Below are positions 1 through 8,700 of a DNA stretch of 10,969 nt, piece after piece. The position numbers were made by a program, and so were the translations under genes. Each line of letters opens with the position of its first letter. Positions within the stretch are counted from its first letter, which is position 1. The stretch covers positions 1-10,969 of the forward strand of contig JAIRRE010000151.1 of the NCBI GenBank assembly GCA_031256125.1, in the 5' to 3' direction. The notes beneath the pieces were generated by a model. The model did not search any database, was not told where the DNA came from, and saw only the letters and a list, made by a program, of their open reading frames with translations. The stretch comes from Burkholderiaceae bacterium. Lineage in GTDB: Bacteria > Pseudomonadota > Gammaproteobacteria > Burkholderiales > Burkholderiaceae_C.

Positions 1-904
1 GCTCGATGCGGTCAATGGCCAGTGCGATGTCCAGCGCTTCGGGCTGCACGTCTTGCGGCGCGACCGGGTCGGCATTGGCGGGCGATGCCAGCAACATTCC
101 GGCTTCGGGTTTGAAGTACCAATCCTCGGTGACGCTGCCGACCATCGGCCAGTCGGCGATGGCGGCGGCCAAGTCCTGCGGCGGCGCGAAGGTAAAAGCC
201 GAGCGGCGGCGCGCTTGCAAACCCAGCGGCGGCACAGCGGCCAGCCGCGCAACCTGGTCGGCCCACGCGCCCGCCGCGTTGAGCACGACGGGGGCCTGAT
301 ACCACTGTCCGCCCGCGCACACACGCCAATCGCCGTTCACCGCGCCGCTGGCCCGCTCGATGACCTGGACCTCGGCATCGCAGACCAGCTTGCCGCCTGT
401 GCCCCGCAGGCCACGCAGATAGCCTTGGTGAATGGCGTGCACATCCATATCCGCCGGTTCGGGTTCATGGATAGCACCGACCACACGTTCCGGGCGCAGT
501 ACGGGCACCAGCGCGCGCGCCTGCTCGCCGGTCAAACGCGAGGCTGGCGTGGCGTCGGCCTGCAACATGCGCTGGTAGTCATCGAGCGCAGCTTCTTGCC
601 CCGGCGCGGCGACCGTCAGGGTGCCGCGCGGCGTGAGCAGCGGCTGCCCGGCGAATCCGGCAGGCGGACGGTCGAAAAAAGCCTGGCTGGCGCGCGTGAG
701 AGCGCGCACCTGCGGCGTGCCGTAACTGGCCACGAACAGGGCAGCGGAGCGCCCGGTCGAGTGATAGCCGGGTTGGCTTTCGCGCTCCAGCACGACGACA
801 TGGCCATGCGGCGCGAGCCAATAGGCGGCGGACGCGCCGGCAATGCCCGCGCCGATTACCAGATAGTCGGCACTGTGAATGGAGGAGGGAGGAAGTGGAG
901 ACAT
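1..904 (-). CDS. DauA-like FAD-dependent D-amino-acid dehydrogenase, 3' end beyond window
   Basis: The 301 visible residues form an open frame that runs off the left edge. By family knowledge (DAO/DadA oxidoreductases) such enzymes oxidise a D-amino acid to its 2-oxo acid and ammonia, passing electrons to FAD and then to an acceptor. Seen: a Rossmann dinucleotide motif GAGIAGAS at residues 18-25, the ribose-binding Glu ending VVVLE (40), the flavin segment GYHSTGRSAA (46-55), and VLNAAGAWAD near 207-216. From memory, long stretches match Pseudomonas D-arginine dehydrogenase, including YGTPQVRAL, GYLRGLR, RRSAF and SPANADPV. Catalytic Tyr61, Arg234 and Tyr263 are kept, but positions equivalent to DauA His48 and Glu87 are Leu56 and Thr95, so D-arginine is doubtful as substrate. 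The ATG at 904 is the only usable start before the Rossmann fold, yet no clear Shine-Dalgarno precedes it. It is divergent from the aminotransferase. Family certain, substrate unknown. Confidence 0.88.
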   Translation of the reverse strand, partial: MSPLPPSSIHSADYLVIGAGIAGASAAYWLAPHGHVVVLERESQPGYHSTGRSAALFVASYGTPQVRALTRASQAFFDRPPAGFAGQPLLTPRGTLTVAAPGQEAALDDYQRMLQADATPASRLTGEQARALVPVLRPERVVGAIHEPEPADMDVHAIHQGYLRGLRGTGGKLVCDAEVQVIERASGAVNGDWRVCAGGQWYQAPVVLNAAGAWADQVARLAAVPPLGLQARRRSAFTFAPPQDLAAAIADWPMVGSVTEDWYFKPEAGMLLASPANADPVAPQDVQPEALDIALAIDRIE

Positions 905-991
905 CTGGAAATCAATAACAAGCTGAGAGTTACAGGGGTCGGTAAGCCACACCCGATAATTGAACATTCCATTTTCGCTTGGAGATATCCC
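905..991. promoter_or_regulatory. Divergent promoter region between oxidoreductase and aminotransferase
   Basis: These 87 bases separate two head-to-head genes and must hold both promoters unless one is transcribed from further inside its neighbour. On the plus strand GATAAT at 955-960 matches the sigma-70 -10 consensus at five of six bases, but I find no convincing -35 box at 16-18 bases upstream. GGAG at 981-984 is a Shine-Dalgarno for the aminotransferase, seven bases before its ATG. On the minus strand I see no good promoter or ribosome site. A weak TCCA-N8-TGGA inverted pair at 968-983 is too short to call an operator. Confidence 0.35.
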
Positions 992-2131
992 ATGCCCGGT
1001 CTGCTGCCCAACGTCGATCCCGAGGGTTTGCTGGAATTTTCTGTGGTCTATACCGACCGCGCGCTCAACCACATGTCGCGGCGCTTTCAGGGCGTGATGC
1101 GCGACATCTCGGCCATGCTCAAAGAAGTCTATGGCGCGCACGCTACGGCCCTCGTGCCCGGCAGCGGGTCGTTCGGCATGGAGGCGGTGGCGCGGCAGTT
1201 CGCCGGCGAGCGCGATGTGCTGGTACTGCGCAACGGCTTTTTCAGCTACCGCTGGAGTCAGATTCTGGAACAGGGCCGCCTGACGGCGCCTGAGCGCATC
1301 ACCGTACTCAAGGCGCGGCGCACCGGCGACGGACCGCAAGCGCCGTGGACGCCCGCGCCGATTGCCGAGGTCGAAGCAGCCATTGCCCGCGCCAAGCCTG
1401 CCGTGGTGTTCGCGCCGCACGTGGAAACCGCCAGCGGCATCGTGCTGCCCGACGACTACATGCAGCGCGTTGCCGCCGCCGTGCACGCGGTCGGCGGCAT
1501 CTTTGTGCTCGATTGCGTGGCCAGCGGCGCGCAATGGGTGGACATGCGCAAAGCAGGAGCGGACGTGCTCATCACCGCGCCGCAAAAGTGCTGGAGCAGC
1601 CCGCCCTGTGGCGCGCTGGTGTGCTTTTCGGAGCGGGGTTTGTCGGCGCTCAAAGACACCACGAGCAGCAGCTTTGCCGCCGACCTCAAGCGCTGGCAGG
1701 GCATCATGCAGACTTACGAAAACGGCGGCCACGCCTACCACGCCACCATGCCCACCACCTCGCTGGTGGTGCTGCGCGACACCATGCAAGAGACTAAGGC
1801 GCGCGGGTTCGACGCCGTGTGCGCGCAGCAGATCGAACTGGGGCGCAAGGTGCGCGCGCTGCTGGAAAGCCGGGGCTTGCCCAGCGTCGCCGCCGAAGGC
1901 TACCAGGCCGCGGGCGTGGTCGTGAGCTACACCACCGACCCGGACATCCAGAGCGGCAAGGCGTTTGCCGCCGCCGGGCTGCAAACCGCCAGCGGCGTGC
2001 CGCTGATGTGCGACGAACCGGCTGACTTCCGCACCTTCCGCTTGGGGCTGTTCGGCCTGGACAAATGGGCCAACGTCGATCGCGCCGTCAGCCAACTCGC
2101 GGCGGCGCTCGATCAAATGGGCGTTAAATAA
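992..2131 (+). CDS. Class V PLP aminotransferase, alanine-glyoxylate type
   Basis: This 379-residue protein has the length and layout of the alanine/serine-glyoxylate aminotransferase family (fold type I, cytoplasmic), which moves an amino group from an amino acid to a 2-oxo acid such as glyoxylate or pyruvate through pyridoxal phosphate. Seen: the glycine-rich phosphate loop GSGSFGMEA (57-65), Asp174 in VLDCVASGA expected to pair with the PLP ring nitrogen, the Schiff-base lysine Lys199 in APQKCWSS, an ENGGHAYHATMP block (243-254), and Arg350 in FRLGLFG expected to hold the substrate carboxylate. The start at 992 is chosen because GGAG lies seven bases upstream and family homology begins there; the frame stays open far upstream, but that part is antisense to the oxidoreductase. 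cutA follows after 13 bases, suggesting one transcript. The true amino donor and acceptor cannot be read from the sequence. Confidence 0.93.
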   Translation: MPGLLPNVDPEGLLEFSVVYTDRALNHMSRRFQGVMRDISAMLKEVYGAHATALVPGSGSFGMEAVARQFAGERDVLVLRNGFFSYRWSQILEQGRLTAPERITVLKARRTGDGPQAPWTPAPIAEVEAAIARAKPAVVFAPHVETASGIVLPDDYMQRVAAAVHAVGGIFVLDCVASGAQWVDMRKAGADVLITAPQKCWSSPPCGALVCFSERGLSALKDTTSSSFAADLKRWQGIMQTYENGGHAYHATMPTTSLVVLRDTMQETKARGFDAVCAQQIELGRKVRALLESRGLPSVAAEGYQAAGVVVSYTTDPDIQSGKAFAAAGLQTASGVPLMCDEPADFRTFRLGLFGLDKWANVDRAVSQLAAALDQMGVK

Positions 2132-2144
2132 AAGGCCGCGCGCC

Positions 2145-2474
2145 ATGAGCACACCGCTGTGTCTGGTGCTCACCACCGTCGCCACCGACGAGGATGCGCG
2201 CTGCCTGGCACGCGCGATGGTCGAGCAGCGCTTGGCCGCGTGCGCGCAAATCAACCCCATCGACAGCGTTTACCGCTGGAACGGCGCGCTGCACTGCGAA
2301 CTGGAATGGCGGGTGCTGTTCAAAACCACCGAAGCGGCGCGGCCCGCGCTGCAAGCGGCTCTGCGCGCCGCGCACCCGTATGAACTGCCCGCTATCGTCG
2401 CGCTGCCGATGACGGCGGAAGAGGATTTTGCGCAGTGGATGGAAACGCAGATCGGAGAAGGCAGCGCCGAATAG
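2145..2474 (+). CDS. cutA: Divalent-cation tolerance protein CutA
   Basis: A 109-residue CutA1 family protein, the usual length for this small, ferredoxin-like, trimeric cytoplasmic protein. It was named for copper tolerance in E. coli, but its actual biochemical role is still debated. Family hallmarks are all visible: TTVATDEDA near the N-terminus, QRLAACAQI (28-36), SVYRWNG (41-47), FKTT (59-62), HPYELPAIVALP (77-88) and a late Trp98. It holds four cysteines (6, 20, 33, 51), which could bind soft metals, though this is not diagnostic. AAGG at 2132-2135 is a modest ribosome site nine bases before the ATG. It sits 13 bases after the aminotransferase stop and is probably its cotranscribed partner. 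No clear terminator follows: the TGCGCC copies just downstream are direct, not inverted, and no T-run is present. Confidence 0.95.
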   Translation: MSTPLCLVLTTVATDEDARCLARAMVEQRLAACAQINPIDSVYRWNGALHCELEWRVLFKTTEAARPALQAALRAAHPYELPAIVALPMTAEEDFAQWMETQIGEGSAE

Positions 2475-2730
2475 GTCTGCGCCAGTTGGTGCGCCTGAAT
2501 TTGGGATGGGATGGGATGCGAGGCGCAAAGCGCAGCAATATTCAAGGGTATTGTGCGCATTTGCAACAAAACGCGAAACGTCCCAAGCCAAGAATGTCGA
2601 GCGCGTAAGAAACTTGTTCAGCGCTGCCTAAACTCTTTTCAATGAGGTCATCCTCTGTAATAAGAAAGCGAGTAAAAGCTATACTTATTTAATTCGTCTT
2701 CGCCAGACAAAGAACCCAGGAGACCTCCCG
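2475..2730. other. A/T-enriched intergenic spacer upstream of the macroglobulin operon
   Basis: No gene is supported here. The stretch from about 2530 to 2710 is clearly richer in A/T than both flanks, as expected for a promoter region. It includes three tandem GGGAT units at 2503-2517 and two direct TGCGCC copies near 2479-2494. I found no intrinsic terminator (no stem followed by a T-run) for the aminotransferase-cutA transcript. Confidence 0.6.
2680..2685 (+). promoter_or_regulatory. Candidate -10 box for the macroglobulin-pbpC operon
   Basis: TATACT matches the sigma-70 -10 consensus TATAAT at five of six bases and lies about 45 bases before the macroglobulin start codon, giving a plausible leader of roughly 40 bases. 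No recognisable -35 hexamer sits 16-18 bases upstream, so an activator or a different sigma factor may be needed, or the match may be chance. Confidence 0.35.
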
Positions 2731-5700
2731 ATGAGCCGGCATCGCATACCCATCATTTGGGCCAGTTTGCTGGCCCTTTTTGCATTTTTGGGCAGTTCGC
2801 GGGCGCTGGCCCTCACGCTCACGGGGGTCACGCCGCAGGGCGAAGTGGCCCAAGTGCGGCAGGTGGTGGCGCGCTTCGATCAGAGCGCCGTCAACTTCGG
2901 CGATCCGCGGGCGAGCGCTCCGCTGACGGTGACGTGCGACAACGCCCAAGCTGGCAAAGGCACGGGCCGCTGGCTGAACGACAAACAGTGGGTGTTCGAT
3001 TTTGCCGATGATCTGCCCGCTGGCGTGCGCTGCACCGTCACGCCAGTGCGTGGCTTCAAGTCGCCCGCTGGCGCGGCGTTGAAAGCGGCAGCGCGCTATG
3101 CGTTCAACACCGGTGGCCCCGCCGTGAGCAACATATATCCTGATCCCGATTCCTATGATGGCGCCGACGCCATCGACGAGCAGCAGGTCTTCCTGCTCGA
3201 ATTGACCAGCCCGGCCACCCCCGCCAGCGTCAGCGCCAACGTTTGGTGCAACGCGGAGGACCTCGGCGAGCGCATTCCGGTGCAGATCGTCGAAGGCGCA
3301 ACGCGCGCGGCGCTGATCAAGAACGCTTACTGGGCGCGCCGCGCCAAGAAGGAGCCGCAGCGCTTCTTCGCCCTGCAATGCAAACGTACCTTGTCTTCCG
3401 ATGCGGGGGTGCAACTGGTCTATGGTCGAGGCGTGGCCACGCCTTCGGGCGTGGCCAACAGCGTCGAGCAACGCTACGACTTCAAGGTGCGCAAGCCCTT
3501 TGCCATCGACTTTAGTTGCGAGCGCGAAAACGCGCAATCGGGTTGCCTGCCGATTCGCCCGATGCAGTTGCGGTTCAACGCGCCGGTGACGCGCGCGCTG
3601 GCCGCGCAAATCACGCTCACGGGCGGGGGCAAGACCCTTGCGCCCACTTTTGACGCCGACGCCGACAAGGCCCCCGATGCGCAGTTTGACGGAATACAGT
3701 TCACGCCGCCGTTTGACGAGCAAACCGATTACACAATCGAGCTGCCCAAGGATTTCAAGGACATTTCGGGCCGCACGCTGGGCGTGCCGGAAAGTTTCCC
3801 GCTGCACACCCGCACCGGCGCAGCGCCGCCGCTGGCCAAGTTTGCCGCCGCGCCCTTCGGTATCGTCGAACGGCTGGCCGAACCCGACGGCGTGGCCACG
3901 ATGCCGGTCACCGTGCGCCGGGTGGAGCCGGCGCTGGCCGTGCAGGACTACACGCCCGGCCAGGTGGCCGACCTGAGCGCCCGGGGCGACGCCGACATCA
4001 TCGCGTGGATGCACACGTTGCGCCGTTACGACGAGACGGACGTGCCGCGCGACGTGGCCGCGCAAGACGTGCACGACCCGCTGCCGCCAGCGATCCATCA
4101 CGAAAAAGGCCGTAACTCCGACGCGGTGGAATCGCGCACGGTCTCGCTGCTGGCTGGCCAGAGCGGGGTGCATATGCTTAACCTGCCGCCGCAAGAAAAA
4201 GGCGACACTCGCCCTTTCGAGGTGATCGGCATCCCGCTCACGCCGGGCTATCACGTGCTGGAAATCGCTTCGCCCCAGCTTGGCCGCGCCTTGCTGGACG
4301 AGGGCTATGGCGCGCAGCGCACCATGTACGTGCGCACCGGCGTGCTGGTGACCAATCTGGCGGTGCACTTCAAGCTCGGGCGCGAGAACGCGCTGGCCTG
4401 GGTGACCACGCTCGACAAGGGTCAGCCGGTGACCGGCGCGCGCGTGCAGGTGTCCGACTGCCGCGGAAAAGTGCTGGCCAGCGGCAGCACCGATGCCCAC
4501 GGCATCGTGATGTTCGATGGTCTTTCGCCGCAGCCGCCCGATTGCAACACGAACCGCGACGCGGCCCTCAGCGATGACGCCAACACCGGCTATTTCGTCA
4601 GCGCCCGCGCCACCGATGCCAAGGGCGTGCAGGACCTGGCCTTCGTCTGGAGCGACTGGAAGCGCGGCATCGAGCCTTGGCGCTTCAGCCAGCCGACCAG
4701 CGACGATCCCAGCCCTGACCGCGTGGTGCACACCATCTTCGACCGCACCCTGTTTCACGCTGGCGAAACGGTGTCGATGAAGCACCTAATCCGCAACTTG
4801 ACCGCCTCTGGCAACGGTTTTTCTGTGCCTTCGCGCGATCAAGCGCCGGACACGCTGCTCATTACCCACGTCGGCAGCGGCCAGCAGTTCCGCCAGCCGC
4901 TCACCTGGCACAAAACAGGCACGGGCGGCCTGAGCGCCGAAAACACCTTCGCCATTCCCGCCGCCGCCAAGCTGGGCGAGTACGACGTGACGTTGCTCAC
5001 GACGGGCAGCCCCACCACGGCCACCGTCGCCTTGGGTGCGGACGGCAGCGCCTCGCTGAAACAGGTCGATGTGGGCACGGAACGCAGCGAATCGAGCGGG
5101 GCGTTCCGCGTCGAGGATTTCCGCCTGCCCGTGTTCGCGGGCCGCGTCGACCCCGAGGGCAAAGAGCCGCTGGTGGCCGTGACGAAAGTGCCCGCAACGG
5201 TGCAAATCAATTACGTGGCCGGCGGCGGCGCGGCCAGACTGTCGGTGAAAGTGTCAGCGCTGGTGCGGTATGCCGATTCGGTGAATTTCCCGGATTACGA
5301 CGACTTCAGCTTCGACCAACCCCGGCGCAACAACAAAAGCGATATCAGCGACGACGACGAAAGCGATGAGAGCGACGACGCGCCGCCCGAAGGCACACAC
5401 GTCGTGGCCGACAAACTTCCGCTCATGCTGGACACAAGCGGTCTGGGCAAAGTAACGATCGGGCCTATCCCCGCCGACACTGCGCCGCGCGACCTGGTGA
5501 TGGAAGCCAGCTACGCCGACCCCAACGGCGAGGTGCAAACCCTGCGCAGTACGCAAACGATTTGGCCAGCGGCGGTGATCGCCGGGCTGAAGACGGGCGA
5601 CTGGATCGTCACCGGCCAGAAGGTACACCTGCAAGCCCTGGCGCTCGATCTGAACGGCAAGCCCCAGGCCGGCGTGCCGCTGGAGGTGCGCGCCGTCGCG

Positions 5701-8700
5701 CACATCACCACCACCAGCCGCAAGCGCATGGTGGGCGGCTTTTACGCCTATGACAACAAGAACGAGACCAAGAATATGGGCAGTGTGTGCAGCGGCCAGA
5801 GTGACAGCCGTGGCCTGCTGCCCTGCGATGTCACGCTTAACACGCCGGGCAACATCGAGCTGATCGCCGTGGCGCGCGACGCGCAGGGCCGCCAGAGCCA
5901 GGCCGCCAACACGGTTTATGTCAACACGCTGGACGAGTTGTGGTTTGGCGGCGAGAACCACGACCGCATCGACGTGCTGCCCGAAAAGAAAAACTACGCG
6001 CCCGGTGAAACCGCGCGCTTTCAGGTGCGCATGCCGTTCCGTTTTGCCACCGCGCTGGTCGCCGTCGAGCGCGAGGGGATCATGGAAACGCACGTCGTCA
6101 AGCTGGGCGGCAAAGACCCGAACATCAGCCTGCAAGTCAAGCCCGAATGGGCGCCCAATGTTTACGTGAGCGTGCTGGCGCTGCGCGGGCGCATCTATGA
6201 AACGCCGTGGTACAGCTTTTTCACATGGGGCTGGCGCGCACCGCGCGCATGGTGGCGCGCCTATTGGTATGAGGGGCGCGAATACACAGCGCCGACCGCG
6301 ATGGTCGATTTGAGCAAGCCCGCATTCCGCTTGGGCGTGGCGGCGATCCGCGTCGGTGCGCAGGCGCACACCATAGCCGTCAAGGTCAGCACCGATAAGC
6401 CGTCTTATCAGGTGCGCGGCAAGGCGCAGGTCACCATCACCGGCACGCTGCCGGACGGCAAACCGGCGGCGGGGGCTGAAGTGGCGGTGGCCGCCGTCGA
6501 TCAGGCGCTGCTCGAATTGATGCCCAACGATAGCTGGAAGCTGCTCGACGCCATGCTGCAACAGCGCAGTTGGGGCGTGGCGACCGCCACCGCGCAGATG
6601 GAAATCATTGGCCGCCGGCACTATGGCCGCAAGGCCGTTCCCGCCGGCGGCGGCGGTGGCAAAAGCCCGACGCGCGAGCTGCTCGATACCCTGCTGCTAT
6701 GGAATCCGCGCGTGATACTGGATGCCCAGGGGCGTGCCACCCTGACCGTGCCGCTCAATGACGCGCTGACCACCTTCCGCATCGTTGCCGTGGCCGACGA
6801 GGGCACGGGCCTGTTTGGCACCGGCCAGACCACCATCAACACGACGCAAGACTTGCAGATCATCAGCGGCCTGCCGCCGCTGGTGCGCGAGGGCGACCAT
6901 TTCCGCGCCCAGATCACGCTGCGCAACACCACCAAGGCGGCCATGAAGGTGCGGGTCACGCCGTACGCGCCGCCGCTTGCGCTCGCGCCGCAAACGGTAG
7001 AAATTCCCGCCGGCGACGCGCGCGAAATCGCCTGGGATGCGGCCGTGCCCGCGCAGACCGGCCCCATGCGGCTGAACGCGCTGCACTGGGAGATCGAGGC
7101 GCACGACACGGCCACGGGCAATAGCGGGGCGCGCGATGCGCTCAAGTTCAGCCAGCGCGTCGTGCCCGCCGTGCCGCTCACGGTGCAGCAGGCCAATCTG
7201 GTGCAGCTCGATACCCCGTTCACGCTCAATGCCGCCCCGCCCGCCGGGGCACTGCCGGGCCAGGGCGGCCTGCGGTTGGCGCTGCAACCGCGTCTGGCCG
7301 AAGGGCTGCCGGCCATCCGCGACTGGTTCGACCGCTATCCCTACGACTGTCTGGAACAGAAAGTCAGCAAGTCGATCGGCCTGCGCGACCTGACGATGTG
7401 GCACAGCACGCTGGCGCAGATGCCGACCTATCTGGACAAAGATGGGCTGGCCAATTACTTCCCGCCGAGCGACGGCGAGGCAGAGCGCGGCAGCGACATC
7501 CTGACCTCCTACATCCTCGCGTCCGCCAACGAGGCCGCGCAGCTCGACCCGGCCTACGCGCTGCCCGATGACCTGCTGGAGCCGATGGCGCGCGGCCTCA
7601 CGGCGTTTGTGCAGGGGCGCATTGAGCGCAAGTTTTGGTCGCCACGGCCAGACCTGGACGTGCGCAAGCTCGCTGCCATCGAGGCGCTTTCGCGCTACGG
7701 CAAGGCAGACACCCGGATGTTGGAGAGCATCGCCATCGCACCCAGCCAGTGGCCCACCAGCGCTGTGATCGACTGGCTGCAAATCCTGCAACGCCTGAAA
7801 GATGCCCCGCAACGCGCGCAGCGCATCACCGAAGCTGACAACATTCTGAAAGCGCGCCTGTCGTATCAGGGCACCAAACTGATTTTCAGCACCGACAAGG
7901 ACGACGCCTGGTGGTGGCTGATGACCAACGGCGACGTGAACGCCGCGCGCCTGCTGATCGCGGTGATGAACGACCCGGCCTGGAAGGACGATGCCGGCAA
8001 ACTCGTCGGGGGCTTTATCAACCGCCAGCAAAACGGCGCCTGGCACACCACCACGGCCAACCTCTGGGGCGGTCTGGCGCTGCAAGAGTTTTCGCGCAAA
8101 TTTGAATCCGCGCCGGTGAGCGGCGTTACGCACGCTGAGTTCGGCAACGACAAAGGCCAAGTGGATTGGAGCCGGGTGCAGCCCATCAAGGCCACGGATG
8201 CCGAAGGCGTTGCGCATCAGGGCACCTTCTCCGGCGCGCCCTCCGCGCCGGAGAATCTCCGCAACAACACCCTATTCTTGCCCTGGCCCGGCAACGGCGC
8301 GCGCGAGACTCTGCGCGTCACGCACGAAGGCAGCGGCAAGCCTTGGCTGACGCTGCAATCGGTGGCGGCGCTGCCGCTCAAAGCCCCGTTTGCGGCGGGG
8401 TACGCGATCAAGAAAACCATCGCCCCGGTCGAACAGGCCGTGCTCGGCAAGTACACGCGCGGCGACGTGTTGCGCATCACGGTGGAAATCAACGCCAGCG
8501 CCGACATGACTTGGGCCGTCGTTACCGACCCGATCCCGGCAGGCGCGACCATTCTGGGCAGCGGCCTGGGCCGCGATTCGGAAATTGCCACCCAGGGCGA
8601 AAAGAGCACGGGCGACTGGTTCTACGGTTTCGACGAACGCAGTTTCGAGGCGTTCCGCCGCTACTACGAATACCTGCCCAAGGGAATCGTGAAACTGCAA

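Noticed and set aside
53..991. In-frame extension of the aminotransferase by 313 codons upstream of 992
   Set aside because: It is antisense to the clearly homologous oxidoreductase, lacks a ribosome site, and family homology begins at the ATG at 992, which has a good Shine-Dalgarno.
2479..2495. Terminator after cutA
   Set aside because: The G/C-rich TGCGCC units are direct repeats, at best a 4-bp GCGC stem, with no following T-run.
2503..2517. GGGAT tandem repeat as an iteron or regulatory site
   Set aside because: Only three 5-base units; too little to support an origin or binding array.
2428..2631. Small plus-strand frame of 67 codons spanning the cutA 3' end and spacer
   Set aside because: It overlaps cutA out of frame, has no convincing ribosome site, and its translation resembles nothing I know.
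2609..2631. Possible sigma-E-like promoter (GAAACTT ... GCCTAA) before the macroglobulin
   Set aside because: Attractive for an envelope-stress operon, but only 10 bases separate the two elements, too short for known sigma-E promoters.
2689..4785. 698-codon open frame on the minus strand opposite the macroglobulin
   Set aside because: Composition is Arg/His/Gly/Ala-rich with no recognisable domain, typical of antisense frames in GC-rich genes with biased third positions.
5254..6621. 455-codon minus-strand open frame opposite the macroglobulin
   Set aside because: Same antisense artefact; the opposite strand encodes conserved macroglobulin domains.
6697..8217. 506-codon minus-strand open frame opposite the thioester domain
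   Set aside because: Low-complexity Arg/Gln/His-rich translation with no family resemblance; the plus strand carries CLEQ.
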